NCBI GenBank assembly: GCA_913009205.1 | Contig: CAJVYC010000007.1 | Location: 62,001 to 126,000, forward strand | Length of the DNA stretch: 64,000 bases | Origin: an uncultured Fluviicola sp. | GTDB taxonomy: Bacteria > Bacteroidota > Bacteroidia > Flavobacteriales_D > Crocinitomicaceae | Direction: 5' to 3' | Part shown: piece after piece, positions 46,731 to 56,892 of the stretch | Numbering within the stretch: position 1 is the stretch's first letter | Layout: every line of letters begins with the position of its first letter | Position numbers and translations under genes: made by a program | The notes under the pieces: model-generated | The model's input: the letters and a program-made list of their open reading frames with translations, nothing else | The model's database searches: none | Told to the model about the DNA's origin: nothing

Positions 46731-46818
46731 TTTATTATTGCTTAGATCATGAATTCTTCAAAAGACCTTTTGAACAAAGAAAACGACTCAGAATAAAGAC
46801 GATTTAAACGAAGGTAAA

Positions 46819-46840
46819 CGTTTGGATAACGTTTGGATAA
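46819..46840. repeat. Tandem 11-bp duplication
   Basis: CGTTTGGATAA occurs twice in direct succession just upstream of the broken frame at 46848. It duplicates a TTTG element; whether it has a promoter role is unknown. Confidence 0.7.
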
Positions 46841-46847
46841 CGACAAA

Positions 46848-47075
46848 ATGATTTTTTTTGGAATTCTCTCCATCTTCTTATTCATACCAATAGGTACTAT
46901 AATCGCTATAATTATTGCTATTCGCGCGAAGGAAGAACTAGATGAGTTCAAAATTAGCCCAGAAGAATTCAATCGAGAATCTTTTGAATTTGTCTGACGT
47001 GGCTGGATTCTTGGAATTATTGCGCTTACGATTCACGCAGTCAGCGTTTTGCTTCTATTAGCTTTGTATTTTTAA
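46848..47075 (+). pseudogene. Two-TM small membrane protein gene interrupted by an in-frame TGA
   Basis: From ATG 46848 the frame encodes a hydrophobic segment FFGILSIFLFIPIGTIIAII, a charged linker EELDEFKISPEEFNRESFEFV, then TGA at codon 50 (46995-46997). It continues in the same frame RGWILGIIALTIHAVSVLLL to TAA at 47075. The whole is 76 codons with two TM helices on either side of a polar loop. One base substitution would restore it. No family is recognised. The first 49 codons are below the ORF-track cutoff. A 15-codon frame in the same phase upstream (46749) may be an older start. Confidence 0.5.
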
Positions 47076-47085
47076 CAGAAACAAA

Positions 47086-47118
47086 AAACTCGCCTCATTT
47101 GAACTGAGACGAGTTTAA
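47086..47118 (-). terminator. Rho-independent terminator of clpC
   Basis: On the minus strand AAACTCGTCTCA pairs with TGAGGCGAGTTT, followed by T residues, about 40 nt past the clpC stop. It could also end plus-strand transcription. Confidence 0.85.
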
Positions 47119-47156
47119 AATTTAAGTAGACATCTACTCTATTTCTTTAAAAGATT

Positions 47157-49703
47157 TTACTCACCTTCCTTTTTGGGTTTCGGCTTCGCAACTTTTGCCT
47201 TTTCGATTTTAATATCGAGCTCCGTAGCATCTTTCTTTATATCCATTTTAATTGTATCTCCAGCTTGCAAGTTTGATTGAACAATCTGCTCTGCTAATGG
47301 ATCCTCAATGTACTTTTGGATCGCTCTTTTCAATGGACGTGCTCCAAATTTCTCATCGTATCCTTTTTCAACGATGAAATCTTTAGCTCCTTCAGTAACC
47401 GCTATCGTATAACCAAGATCATTGATTCTTCCATACAATTTCTCCAATTCGATATCAATAATAACATGGATATCTTCACGTCTCAAAGAGTTGAACATGA
47501 TCATGTCATCAATTCTATTTAAGAACTCAGGAGCAAATGCTTTTCTCAAAGCATTTTGAATTACCGCTTTCGCGCTATCGTCTTTTTGTTCTGTTTTAGC
47601 CTTCGTTCCAAACCCAACTCCTGAACCAAAGTCAGACAATTGTCTAGCTCCAATATTTGAAGTCATGATTAAGATAGTGTTCTTGAAATCGATTTTTCTT
47701 CCTAAACCATCCGTCATGTGACCATCGTCTAACGCTTGAAGCAACAAGTTAAACACATCTGGATGCGCTTTCTCGATTTCATCCAAAAGAATAATTGAAT
47801 ACGGCTTTCTTCTAACCTTCTCAGTCAATTGACCGCCTTCTTCATAACCAACGTAACCCGGAGGTGCTCCAACCAATCTCGAGATTGAAAACTTCTCCAT
47901 GTACTCAGACATATCAATTCGAATCAATGCATCTTGAGAGTCAAACAAGTAGTTCGCAAGTACCTTCGCCAATTGCGTTTTACCAACACCTGTTGGGCCT
48001 AAGAAGAAAAACGATCCGATTGGCTTATTAGGATCTTTCAATCCCGCTCTGTTACGTTGAATTGCCTTAACAACCTTTGCAACCGCCTCATCTTGACCAA
48101 TTACTTTACTTTTTATATCTTCCGCCATTGTTGCCAAGCGCCCAGTTTCAGATTCTGAAATTCGTGTTACTGGAACTCCTGACATCATTGAAACAACTTC
48201 TGCAACGTGCTCTTCTGTAACTTTAATCTTATTGCTCTTAGACTCCTCTTCCCATTTGGTTTTTGCAGCCTCTAAACTCTCTTGAAGTTTACGCTCATTG
48301 TCACGAAGCTCTGCAGCTTTCTCGTATTGTTGCGATTTAATAACCTCATTCTTTTCATCCTTTAAAGCCTCAATTTTCGCTTCAATCACCAAAATTTCAT
48401 TTGGCACATTGATGTTTGTTAAGTGAACCCTAGAGCCAACTTCATCTAAAGCATCAATAGCCTTGTCTGGCAAGTGACGGTCTGTAATGTAGCGCTCCGT
48501 TAATCTCACACATGCCTCAATAGCCTCTGGAGTATAATTAACAGAGTGATGATCTTCGTATCTATCCTTAATATTATTCAAAATTTGAATTGTCTCACTT
48601 GAAGACGTTGGTTCAATAATTACTTTTTGAAACCTTCTTTCCAAAGCACCATCTTTTTCGATGTGCTGTCTAAACTCATCCAAAGTTGTTGCTCCAATCG
48701 CTTGCATTTCGCCTCTCGCTAAAGCCGGTTTAAGCATATTAGAAGCATCCAATGAGCCTGATGCACCTCCAGCACCAATAATCGTATGGATCTCGTCAAT
48801 GAAGAGAATTACATCAGGATTTTTCTCAATCTCCTGCATAACAGCTTTCATTCTTTCTTCAAACTGACCGCGGTATTTCGTTCCAGCTACTAAAGAAGCA
48901 AGGTCCAATGAGACGATTCTCTTATTAAACAGCACTCGAGAAATTTTACGTTGAACAATTCTCAATGCTAAACCTTCTGCAATTGCACTTTTCCCAACCC
49001 CAGGTTCACCAATAAGAATTGGATTGTTCTTTTTTCTACGTGATAAGATCTGACTTACCCTTTCAATTTCTTTTTCACGACCAACAATCGGATCCAATCG
49101 GCCCGCTTCAGCCATTTTAGTTAGGTCCCTACCGAAATTATCCAATACTGGTGTTTTCGATTTTGGATCGCCTTTTCTTTGTGAAGAATACGATTCTTCA
49201 CCACCTCCTGAGCCTCCGTCTTCTTCAGCCCCACCAGGGAATTCAGAACGAGGTGTAATTGCATCATCTTTCATCGATTCTAATTCGTCTTTTACGTTTT
49301 CGTATATAACTCCGTACTTATTTAATATGCTGCAAGCAACACTGTCTTCATTTTTTAATATTGAAAGCAATAAATGCTCTGTCCCAATCATTGGACTTTT
49401 GTAAAGCTTTGCCTCCAAATACGTCAACTTCAATACCCTTTCCGCTTGCTTAACCAAAGGGATATTCGCAAGACTTTTAGTCCCAACAGCAGATGAGCGC
49501 GTCAGATTCTGTTCAATCTCTTTTCGAATCAATTTTAAATCCAGATGAAACTCTTGCAATACTACAATTGCTTTTCCATCACCTTCACGAATAAGCCCCA
49601 GCAATAAATGCTCAACTCCAATGAAATCATTTCCCAATCGTAAAGCTTCTTCACGACTAAAACTGATCACATCTTTTACCCTTTGCGAAAATTTTGCTTC
49701 CAT
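47157..49703 (-). CDS. clpC: ATP-dependent Clp protease ATP-binding subunit ClpC
   Basis: ClpC is an AAA+ unfoldase that feeds proteins to ClpP. The 848 aa protein has the Clp_N double repeat (about 5-145), a first AAA domain with GEPGVGKSA and VILFIDEIHTIIGAGG, a UVR-like coiled middle region (about 430-480, YEKAAELRDNERKLQ), and a second AAA domain with GPTGVGKTQ and YSIILLDEIEKAHPDV, then the C-terminal D2-small domain. A Lys-rich tail ends the protein. The UVR middle domain distinguishes it from ClpB and ClpA. Confidence 0.95.
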   Translation of the reverse strand: MEAKFSQRVKDVISFSREEALRLGNDFIGVEHLLLGLIREGDGKAIVVLQEFHLDLKLIRKEIEQNLTRSSAVGTKSLANIPLVKQAERVLKLTYLEAKLYKSPMIGTEHLLLSILKNEDSVACSILNKYGVIYENVKDELESMKDDAITPRSEFPGGAEEDGGSGGGEESYSSQRKGDPKSKTPVLDNFGRDLTKMAEAGRLDPIVGREKEIERVSQILSRRKKNNPILIGEPGVGKSAIAEGLALRIVQRKISRVLFNKRIVSLDLASLVAGTKYRGQFEERMKAVMQEIEKNPDVILFIDEIHTIIGAGGASGSLDASNMLKPALARGEMQAIGATTLDEFRQHIEKDGALERRFQKVIIEPTSSSETIQILNNIKDRYEDHHSVNYTPEAIEACVRLTERYITDRHLPDKAIDALDEVGSRVHLTNINVPNEILVIEAKIEALKDEKNEVIKSQQYEKAAELRDNERKLQESLEAAKTKWEEESKSNKIKVTEEHVAEVVSMMSGVPVTRISESETGRLATMAEDIKSKVIGQDEAVAKVVKAIQRNRAGLKDPNKPIGSFFFLGPTGVGKTQLAKVLANYLFDSQDALIRIDMSEYMEKFSISRLVGAPPGYVGYEEGGQLTEKVRRKPYSIILLDEIEKAHPDVFNLLLQALDDGHMTDGLGRKIDFKNTILIMTSNIGARQLSDFGSGVGFGTKAKTEQKDDSAKAVIQNALRKAFAPEFLNRIDDMIMFNSLRREDIHVIIDIELEKLYGRINDLGYTIAVTEGAKDFIVEKGYDEKFGARPLKRAIQKYIEDPLAEQIVQSNLQAGDTIKMDIKKDATELDIKIEKAKVAKPKPKKEGE

Positions 49704-49763
49704 ATTAAATGATATATTTCTATTGTTAGAGACGGTATAAAAATGGACATTTTACACCACTTA

Positions 49764-49771
49764 CAAATATA
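49764..49771 (-). promoter_or_regulatory. -7 promoter box of clpC
   Basis: TATATTTG on the minus strand, an exact TAnnTTTG match, lies about 60 nt upstream of the clpC ATG in the 229-base region divergent from gyrA. No CtsR-type or other operator repeat was recognised. Confidence 0.5.
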
Positions 49772-49932
49772 TAACGAATAAAATTGTTAATAAGTAACCG
49801 TAAACAGCAATTTTCCACAGATTTTTGTTAGTAAATACCCTATTTAAAACCAACTTTTTCTCCACGAAATAACTAATTTCGAACTTGCTTTTTAACGTGC
49901 ACAAATCGTGCTAAAACAAAACTAGTGACAAC

Positions 49933-52524
49933 ATGGCAGATGGAGAAAGAATAATCCAAATAAAGATTGAGGATGAAATGAAGTCAGCGTACATTGATTA
50001 TTCAATGTCCGTTATTGTATCTAGAGCACTTCCAGATGTGAGAGATGGCTTCAAACCAGTTCACAGAAGAGTTCTCTATGGAATGCAAGACCTAGGTGTT
50101 TACTCAAACAGACCTTACAAAAAGAGTGCTAGAATTGTCGGTGAGGTACTAGGTAAGTACCACCCACACGGTGACAGCTCAGTATATGACACAATGGTAC
50201 GTATGGCTCAGCCATGGTCGCTACGTTACCCGTTAGTGGACGGACAAGGTAACTACGGCTCTATCGATGGCGATAGTCCTGCAGCAATGCGTTATACTGA
50301 GGCAAGACTTCGAAAGATTGCTGAAGATATGCTCGGTGACCTTGAAAAAGAGACTGTCGACTTCGCACCAAACTTTGATGATAGTTTAGTGGAACCAACT
50401 GTTCTACCCTCTAAAATACCTAACCTGCTTTGTAATGGAGCTAGTGGTATTGCAGTTGGTATGGCAACAAATATGGCGCCGCACAACTTAACGGAGGTTG
50501 TTAATGGAACAATTGCATACGTTGATAATAATGAGATTGACGATGAGGAGTTGCTGCAACATGTTAAAGCACCTGACTTTCCAACAGGAGGTATTATTTA
50601 CGGCTACGAGGGTGTGCGAGATGCATTACTGACTGGTAAAGGTCGTATTGTAATGCGTGGTAAGGCAGAAATTGAAGTGACGAAATCTGGAAAAGAAGTT
50701 ATTATTGTATCTGAAATTCCTTACCAAGTAAATAAAGCCGACATGATTCGCAAAACTGCGGATCTGGTCAACGATAAAAAGATTGATGGGATCTCTGATT
50801 TAAGAGATGAATCGGATAGAAATGGAATGCGCATCGTTTATGAATTAAAGCGAGATGCAATCCCAAATGTTGTGCTCAATAAATTATTTAAGTTTACAGC
50901 GCTACAAAGCTCATTTTCAGTAAATAATATCTGTCTCGTCAAGGGACGCCCTCAGTTATTGAACTTGCGTCAAATCATCGAGAACTTTGTTGAATTCAGA
51001 CATGAAGTTATCGTAAGAAGAACAAAATTTGAACTAAGAAAAGCAGAAGAAAGAGCACACATTCTAGAAGGCTTAATTATTGCATCTGATAATATTGACG
51101 AAGTAATCAAATTAATCAGAGCATCTAAAAGCCCAGAAGAAGCAAGAGACAAATTGATTGCACGTTTTGATTTAAGTGACATTCAATCGAGAGCTATTGT
51201 TGAGATGAGGCTGCGTCAACTTACTGGACTGGAGCAAGACAAGCTTCGTGGTGAGTACGACGAATTAATGATTACTATCGCCGATTTGAAAGATATTCTT
51301 GCTAATGAAAGCAGAAGAAAACAAATCATTAAAGATGAGCTTGAGTACGTTAAAGAAAAATACGGTGATAAAAGAAGATCTCTTATTGAATATTCAGCGA
51401 GCGAAATGCGAATTGAGGATTTAATTCCAGATGAAGAAGTTGTTGTCACCATTTCTCACGCAGGCTATATCAAAAGAACAAGCTTAGTTGAATACAAGGT
51501 TCAGAACAGAGGTGGAATGGGATCTAAAGGATCCACGACCAGAGACAAGGATTTCTTAGAAGAATTATTCGTTGCAACCAACCACAACTACCTTCTCATA
51601 TTTACTGAGAAAGGGAAATGTTTCTGGATGCGTGTTTTCGAAATTCCAGAAGGGTCTAAAATTGCAAAAGGAAGAGCAATTCAAAATCTATTGAATATCA
51701 GTCAAGATGATATGATCAAGGCTTATGTCAAGGTAACTGACCTTACTGATAAAGATTATCTGGAGAACAATTTCGTTGTTATGGCAACTAAGAAAGGTGT
51801 CATCAAGAAAACATCGCTTGAAGCATACTCTCGTCCAAGATCGAATGGTATTAATGCAATTACGATTCGTGAAGGAGATGAATTATTAGAAGCTAAATTA
51901 ACGAATGGGTCTAACGAAATTGTTTTAGCAACAACGAATGGACGTGCAATTCGATTCAACGAAGAAAAAGTTAGATCGATGGGTAGAAACGCGGCAGGTG
52001 TTCGCGGCGTTACTTTAAATGGTGATAACGATGAAGTTGTGGGCATGATATGCGTTGAGGACATCTACTCTACTGTTTTAGTAGTTTCTGAAAACGGATA
52101 CGGCAAACGAACTTACCTGAACGATCCTGAAGACCATGAACCGGTTTATAGAATCACAAATAGAGGTGGAAAAGGTGTTAAAACCCTGAACGTCACGGAA
52201 AAAACCGGTAAATTACTTTCTATCAAAAATGTAACTGATGAGGAAGACCTAATGATCATTACGAAATCTGGTGTTGCTATTCGAATGCACATTGATTCGA
52301 TTCGTACGATGGGAAGAGCCGCTCAAGGAGTTAAATTAATCAACTTGAAAGGTAAATCTGCCATTGCTGCTGTCGCTAGAGTGCCGCGCAGTGAGGATGA
52401 AGAAGACGTTACTCTGCTGGATGAGGATGGAAACATTATTGAACGACCAGAGATTGAAGAGGAAGATTCTTCTGATGAAACAGAAAACGGCACGGATATT
52501 GAAAACAATAATTCTGTGGAATAA
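49933..52524 (+). CDS. gyrA: DNA gyrase subunit A
   Basis: GyrA is the DNA-breaking subunit of gyrase. The 863 aa protein opens with [20 protein letters not shown]. The catalytic Tyr is in [10 protein letters not shown]. The quinolone region reads [20 protein letters not shown], a normal susceptible-type sequence with Ser at the key position. The C-terminal pinwheel has several GxxxR/K-T blades; the GyrA box appears degenerate (QNRGGMG rather than QRRGGRG). It ends in a very acidic tail. An alternative ParC assignment is less likely given length and placement of the box. Confidence 0.92.
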   Translation: MADGERIIQIKIEDEMKSAYIDYSMSVIVSRALPDVRDGFKPVHRRVLYGMQDLGVYSNRPYKKSARIVGEVLGKYHPHGDSSVYDTMVRMAQPWSLRYPLVDGQGNYGSIDGDSPAAMRYTEARLRKIAEDMLGDLEKETVDFAPNFDDSLVEPTVLPSKIPNLLCNGASGIAVGMATNMAPHNLTEVVNGTIAYVDNNEIDDEELLQHVKAPDFPTGGIIYGYEGVRDALLTGKGRIVMRGKAEIEVTKSGKEVIIVSEIPYQVNKADMIRKTADLVNDKKIDGISDLRDESDRNGMRIVYELKRDAIPNVVLNKLFKFTALQSSFSVNNICLVKGRPQLLNLRQIIENFVEFRHEVIVRRTKFELRKAEERAHILEGLIIASDNIDEVIKLIRASKSPEEARDKLIARFDLSDIQSRAIVEMRLRQLTGLEQDKLRGEYDELMITIADLKDILANESRRKQIIKDELEYVKEKYGDKRRSLIEYSASEMRIEDLIPDEEVVVTISHAGYIKRTSLVEYKVQNRGGMGSKGSTTRDKDFLEELFVATNHNYLLIFTEKGKCFWMRVFEIPEGSKIAKGRAIQNLLNISQDDMIKAYVKVTDLTDKDYLENNFVVMATKKGVIKKTSLEAYSRPRSNGINAITIREGDELLEAKLTNGSNEIVLATTNGRAIRFNEEKVRSMGRNAAGVRGVTLNGDNDEVVGMICVEDIYSTVLVVSENGYGKRTYLNDPEDHEPVYRITNRGGKGVKTLNVTEKTGKLLSIKNVTDEEDLMIITKSGVAIRMHIDSIRTMGRAAQGVKLINLKGKSAIAAVARVPRSEDEEDVTLLDEDGNIIERPEIEEEDSSDETENGTDIENNNSVE

Positions 52525-52567
52525 ATGCACATTTTGCATCTAAAGAAAAAAAAATATGAATATGTTA

Positions 52568-53761
52568 ATGAAAAAATTGAATTTGACGTTAGGGATCATT
52601 GCCTTGAGTGCGGTTTCATTTGGACAGAAAAGCAACATTACCAACGCAGCATTAGAGTACAAAAAGCTAAAACCAATGCTTTATGCGGGACAAGATATCC
52701 AAGGAGCTAAGAAATCTGTGGTTTTGGCCAAAGGTTATATTGACGATGCTGCAGCTCACCCAGACACTAAAGAAAGCCAAAAGATGTTCCTTTATAAAGG
52801 AGAAATCTACTTTGCACTTTCAATGGTTCTGGAAATCGATTCTAGTCTTGCTACGATCTCAGCTGATGACGCCCTCGATGCTTGTTTGATGGCTTGGGAA
52901 AAGGGGTTGAATCTTGGTAAAAAGTACAACTTTGCCATTAAAGAAGCTGCAAACGAGAAGCGTTCACTTGCTTATTTAGTAGCAGAAACAATGTGGAAAG
53001 AAGAAAAATTCGCTGAAGCGGGTGAAGCTTATGAAGCATGTGCACTACTGTCTAAATCTATTGGCGTTTTAGATACAATGATGATCTACAATGCTGGTCT
53101 TGGATATGACAATGCTCAAAATCTAGATGAAGCAATTAGAATGTATGATCAACTTGCGGCTGTCAACTATAGAGGAGCGAAAGGTGCTCAACTATCAGGA
53201 GGAGCTAATTTACGAGCTAAGAATTACGAAGAAGCAATTATAATTCTTTCAAAAGCACGCAAAGATTTCCCTTCAGACAAAGAAGTTCTTTTGGGATTGG
53301 TAAATGCAAACATTGCAGCTGGAAACACAGAAGGTGCTGAAAAAGCTTTGAAAGATGCTATTGCTGATGACCCTTCCAATCCAAAATTACATTATGCAAA
53401 CGGTACGATCTATTTGGAGCTAAAGAAAAACCAGCAAGCAGAAGATGCGCTTAGAAAAGCAATTGAACTGGATCCTTCTTACACTTTAGCACATTATCAG
53501 TTAGGAGCGCATTTAGTTAACTGGGCTTTCGAATTAAAAACGGAAGTTGGATTGCTTGGAATGAATGATCCTAAAGAAAATGAATTGAAGGCAAAAGCAA
53601 ACGAAAAGATGAACGGTGCAATTGAGGCATTGGAAAAATATTTAGAGTTAGCTGGAGACAAAGACAACGGTGCCGTTTTAAAAATCCTTAAAAAAGCTTA
53701 TAGTAAGCAAAGAGACGATACTAAGGCTTCTGAAATCCAAGTGCGCATAGACGCACTATAA
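52568..53761 (+). CDS. Exported tetratricopeptide repeat protein
   Basis: The ATG at 52568 gives a signal peptide MKKLNLTLGIIALSAVSFGQ; the listed start adds four residues. The 397 aa product is helical with TPR units, clearest in the second half: AADLRA-like ANLRAKNYEEAIIILSKARK and PKLHYANGTIYLELKKNQQAEDALRKAIEL followed by PSYTLAHYQLG. It is likely periplasmic. The start lies 43 nt after gyrA, so co-transcription with gyrA is possible. It is followed by a terminator. Partner proteins unknown. Confidence 0.82.
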   Translation: MKKLNLTLGIIALSAVSFGQKSNITNAALEYKKLKPMLYAGQDIQGAKKSVVLAKGYIDDAAAHPDTKESQKMFLYKGEIYFALSMVLEIDSSLATISADDALDACLMAWEKGLNLGKKYNFAIKEAANEKRSLAYLVAETMWKEEKFAEAGEAYEACALLSKSIGVLDTMMIYNAGLGYDNAQNLDEAIRMYDQLAAVNYRGAKGAQLSGGANLRAKNYEEAIIILSKARKDFPSDKEVLLGLVNANIAAGNTEGAEKALKDAIADDPSNPKLHYANGTIYLELKKNQQAEDALRKAIELDPSYTLAHYQLGAHLVNWAFELKTEVGLLGMNDPKENELKAKANEKMNGAIEALEKYLELAGDKDNGAVLKILKKAYSKQRDDTKASEIQVRIDAL

Positions 53762-53787
53762 GATAGAAGTTTCGTAATAAATATTAA

Positions 53788-53825
53788 AACCCTGATACCC
53801 ATTTTTGGATGTCAGGGTTTCTTTT
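53788..53825 (+). terminator. Rho-independent terminator of the TPR gene
   Basis: AAACCCTGA pairs with TCAGGGTTT, with an inner CC/GG pairing, followed by CTTTT, about 25 nt after the stop codon. Confidence 0.8.
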
Positions 53826-53856
53826 GCGATTGACTTTAATAATCAAATAATTTCCA

Positions 53857-53864
53857 TATCTTTG
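53857..53864 (+). promoter_or_regulatory. -7 promoter box of rpsA
   Basis: TATCTTTG, an exact TAnnTTTG match with a TTGAC element about 22 nt upstream, lies 117 nt before the rpsA ATG and leaves a long 5' leader. Confidence 0.6.
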
Positions 53865-53868
53865 CACT

Positions 53869-53954
53869 CCTGAATGCATAGTGTATTCAGGCAAAATTTG
53901 CCGCAAACCTATTAAGACCGTGGCATTATTAATTCTTTCGAGATTAAATAGGTT
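53869..53954 (+). promoter_or_regulatory. Structured 5' leader of rpsA
   Basis: The leader contains a 9-bp hairpin (CCTGAATGC with GTATTCAGG, 53869-53891, one G-U), an adjacent self-complementary GGCAAAATTTGCC (53890-53902) that shares the two G residues of the first hairpin, and a long-range pair AACCTATT/AATAGGTT (53906-53913 with 53947-53954). This is consistent with autoregulation of S1 at its own mRNA, as in other bacteria; the specific structure is not one I recognise. Confidence 0.5.
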
Positions 53955-53981
53955 ACTCGAAATACAATTATTACAGCCACC

Positions 53982-55775
53982 ATGGCATTAGAAAAAGTAA
54001 CTCAGGGAGATCCTGATTTTGACTGGGATGCATTAGCATTAGACGGTTATTCATTAACGGAAAGATCAGAATTATCTGATAAGTACGAAGGAACTCTTAA
54101 TACAGTTGCGGAAAGAGAAGTGATTGAAGGGACAGTTATCTCTTTAAATAAAAAAGAAGTTGTTATTAATATCGGATCTAAGTCTGAAGGTATTATTCCA
54201 ACGAGCGAATTCCGTTACAATCCAGAATTAAAAGTTGGAGACACTGTAGACATCTTTGTTGAAACACAAGAGGACAAGAACGGACAATTAGTGATTTCTC
54301 ACAGAGTTGCTCGTGTACACAGCGCTTGGAAGAAAGTAAATGAGGTTCTGGCAACAGGAGAAATCATTACTGGATTTGTTAAGTGTAGAACAAAAGGAGG
54401 ATTGATTGTAGACGTATTTGGTCTTGAAGCATTCTTACCTGGTTCTCAAATTGACGTTAAGCCTATTCGTGATTACGATATGTACGTTGGAAAGAACATG
54501 GAATTCAAAGTTGTTAAAATCAACCAAGAATTTAAAAACGTTGTTGTTTCTCACAAAGCACTTATCGAAGCAGAGCTTGAAGAACAAAAGAAACTTATTA
54601 TTTCTGGTCTTGAAAAAGGTCAAGTACTGGAAGGAACAGTTAAGAACATTACTTCATACGGGGTATTTATTGACCTTGGAGGTGTTGATGGACTTGTTCA
54701 CATTACTGATTTATCTTGGGGTCGTGTTAACCACCCAGAAGAAATCGTTCAATTAGATCAAAAAATTAACGTTGTAATCCTTGACTTCGATGATGAGAAG
54801 AAAAGAATTGCACTAGGATTGAAGCAATTGGAATCTCATCCTTGGGATGCTCTTAATGCTGAAATGAACGTTGGAGATAAAGTAAAAGGAAAAGTTGTTG
54901 TTATGGCTGATTACGGTGCATTCGTTGAGATTGCTACTGGAGTTGAAGGTCTTATCCACGTTTCTGAAATGAGCTGGTCTCAACACCTACGTTCTGCACA
55001 AGATTTCTTGAATGTAGGAGATGAGGTTGAAGCCGTAATTCTTACTTTAGATAGAGAAGAAAGAAAAATGTCTCTTGGTATCAAGCAATTAATGCCGGAT
55101 CCATGGGAAGCAATCGAAGGGAAATATGCAGTACAAACTAAGCACAATGCTAAAGTTCGTAACTTCACTAACTTTGGTGTATTTGTTGAGTTAGAAGAGG
55201 GAGTTGATGGATTAATTCACATTTCTGACCTTTCTTGGCAAAAGAAAATCAAGCACCCATCTGAATTCTGTAAAGTTGATGACATGATGGATGTTGTTGT
55301 ATTGGAAATCGATAGAGAAAGTCGTCGTATTTCTCTAGGTCATAAACAACTTGAAGAGAACCCATGGGATGTATTTCAATCAACATTCGTTGAAGGATCA
55401 ACACACCAAGGAACGATTATCGAAAACAAAGATAAATCTGGAATCGTATCATTGCCTTACGGACTTGAAGGAATCTGTCCTGCTCGTCACATGAGAAAAG
55501 AGGATGGTTCGAATGCGAAGATTGAAGAAACTTTGGATTTCGTAGTTATCGAATTCAATAAAGATGCACGTAAAATTGTTGTTTCACACACTAGAACCTT
55601 CGAAGAAGGTGATGATAGCAGACCAGCTCCTAAAGGAAAAAGTAGTGCTAGCAAAGGTGGTGGAGGTAATAAGTCTGGTGCTGTTTCTAAAGTAAATCAA
55701 AATACTGAGAAATCAACTCTTGGTGATTTAGATGCTTTAGCAGCGTTAAAAGAAAAAATGGACGGAGGAAAGTAA
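53982..55775 (+). CDS. rpsA: 30S ribosomal protein S1
   Basis: S1 binds mRNA and helps unfold it on the 30S subunit. The 597 aa protein has six S1 (OB-fold) repeats. The best conserved are the third to fifth: GVFIDLGGVDGLVHITDLSW, GAFVEIATGVEGLIHVSEMS and GVFVELEEGVDGLIHISDLS. Repeats one, two and six are more divergent, as expected for ribosome-facing and terminal domains. A Gly/Ser/Lys-rich linker and a short acidic end follow. A structured leader of 117 nt precedes it. Confidence 0.96.
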   Translation: MALEKVTQGDPDFDWDALALDGYSLTERSELSDKYEGTLNTVAEREVIEGTVISLNKKEVVINIGSKSEGIIPTSEFRYNPELKVGDTVDIFVETQEDKNGQLVISHRVARVHSAWKKVNEVLATGEIITGFVKCRTKGGLIVDVFGLEAFLPGSQIDVKPIRDYDMYVGKNMEFKVVKINQEFKNVVVSHKALIEAELEEQKKLIISGLEKGQVLEGTVKNITSYGVFIDLGGVDGLVHITDLSWGRVNHPEEIVQLDQKINVVILDFDDEKKRIALGLKQLESHPWDALNAEMNVGDKVKGKVVVMADYGAFVEIATGVEGLIHVSEMSWSQHLRSAQDFLNVGDEVEAVILTLDREERKMSLGIKQLMPDPWEAIEGKYAVQTKHNAKVRNFTNFGVFVELEEGVDGLIHISDLSWQKKIKHPSEFCKVDDMMDVVVLEIDRESRRISLGHKQLEENPWDVFQSTFVEGSTHQGTIIENKDKSGIVSLPYGLEGICPARHMRKEDGSNAKIEETLDFVVIEFNKDARKIVVSHTRTFEEGDDSRPAPKGKSSASKGGGGNKSGAVSKVNQNTEKSTLGDLDALAALKEKMDGGK

Positions 55776-55798
55776 CTTTCTAAATCCTTAAAATACGA

Positions 55799-55832
55799 AA
55801 GTCTCCTCGGTTGAACCGAGGAGGCTTTTTTT
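55799..55832 (+). terminator. Rho-independent terminator of rpsA
   Basis: CTCCTCGG pairs with CCGAGGAG around TTGAA and is followed by a run of T, about 25 nt after the stop codon. Confidence 0.92.
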
Positions 55833-55846
55833 GTACTACAGAATTA

Positions 55847-55864
55847 TAGGAATGAAATTTGAAT
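55847..55864 (+). repeat. 18-bp repeat upstream of patatin gene 1
   Basis: TAGGAATGAAATTTGAAT is identical to 56825-56842 upstream of the second patatin gene. It lies 27 nt before the first ATG, overlapping the expected promoter zone. Confidence 0.6.
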
Positions 55865-55891
55865 TACTAAGTTTACATAGCAATTCAAACA

Positions 55892-56728
55892 ATGGAAGGA
55901 AAAAAAGTTCTTATTCTAGAAGGTGGCGGATTCCGTACTGGCTTTACAGCCGGTGTTATGGATGCATTTCATGACAACAATCATCGGGACTTTGATGGAT
56001 ACATTGGCGTATCGGGTGGAACAGTAGCCATGTCTTACTTTCTGAGTGAGCAGCGTCATAAATACATTGATGCTCTCTGTCATCTGGTTAATGACAATCA
56101 TTTCATAAAAATGACGAGAGCTTTTAACAAAAAGGGAATCATGGACATTGACTATTTCCATGAAGTTTCAGGTACTATAATTCCTCTTGATTTTGACCTA
56201 GCCTTAAAAAACATCGAGGATAAAGAACTCATATTCGTGTTAACACATCGCAAAACCGGAGCGCCTTATTATTTTAGCCCTAGTCGAGATAATTGGATCA
56301 GTTCATCTATTGCATCTTGCACACTTCCCGTTTTAACGAAGGGAAAACATCACTTTGATGGTGATGACTATTTTGACGGTGGCTGGAGCGATGCCATTCC
56401 GGTAAAGTGGGCTTATGAAAATGGAGCCAAAGAAATCACTGTGGTACGAACGAAGCAAGTCAGTTATTTACAATCCAAATCAATTCTCAATAAACTAGCT
56501 GCTTTTGGCAGTCGAAAAAATGACGTTTTACGCGAAGTTTTCAATACAAATCATGAGCGGTATAATCAAACATTGGAATTCATGAACAATCCGCCCAAAG
56601 ATTTAATAATTCATCAAATAGCTCCTGATGAACCCCTTGCGTCAGGTGCATTGGCTAAAACGACTGATGAATTGTTAAACGATCACTCTATGGGTGTTAG
56701 GTTGGGAAATGCGTTTTTCGATAGGTAA
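55892..56728 (+). CDS. Patatin-like phospholipase family protein (first of tandem pair)
   Basis: A 278 aa acyl hydrolase of the patatin/RssA/YjjU type. The oxyanion loop is EGGGFRTGFTAGVMDAF, the nucleophile Ser is in IGVSGGTVAM, and the catalytic Asp is in DDYFDGGWSDAIP. There is no signal peptide or TM helix, so it is probably cytoplasmic. A close paralogue follows 164 bases downstream, with the same length and motif spacing. Substrates unknown. Confidence 0.9.
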   Translation: MEGKKVLILEGGGFRTGFTAGVMDAFHDNNHRDFDGYIGVSGGTVAMSYFLSEQRHKYIDALCHLVNDNHFIKMTRAFNKKGIMDIDYFHEVSGTIIPLDFDLALKNIEDKELIFVLTHRKTGAPYYFSPSRDNWISSSIASCTLPVLTKGKHHFDGDDYFDGGWSDAIPVKWAYENGAKEITVVRTKQVSYLQSKSILNKLAAFGSRKNDVLREVFNTNHERYNQTLEFMNNPPKDLIIHQIAPDEPLASGALAKTTDELLNDHSMGVRLGNAFFDR

Positions 56729-56824
56729 AGTATAAGACTAAAGAAGTTAGATTAAATACGATTGTTCATATTGATTTATAGCACTAGATAAAGCTAATCA
56801 ACTTAATATTTATATTTTCCATTT

Positions 56825-56842
56825 TAGGAATGAAATTTGAAT
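56825..56842 (+). repeat. 18-bp repeat upstream of patatin gene 2
   Basis: TAGGAATGAAATTTGAAT is identical to 55847-55864. A perfect -7 box TAAATTTG follows at 56853-56860, 32 nt before the ATG at 56893. Confidence 0.6.
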
Positions 56843-56892
56843 GTTAATACTGTAAATTTGTCAAATCAACCGAATACCCACTTCACTCATAA

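Noticed and set aside
49704-49932. Origin of replication near gyrA
   Set aside because: No DnaA-box cluster, dnaA or gyrB is seen; the gap is an ordinary divergent promoter region.
54418-54756. 112 aa plus-strand ORF inside rpsA
   Set aside because: It is in another frame of the well-conserved S1 gene and has low-complexity shadow composition.
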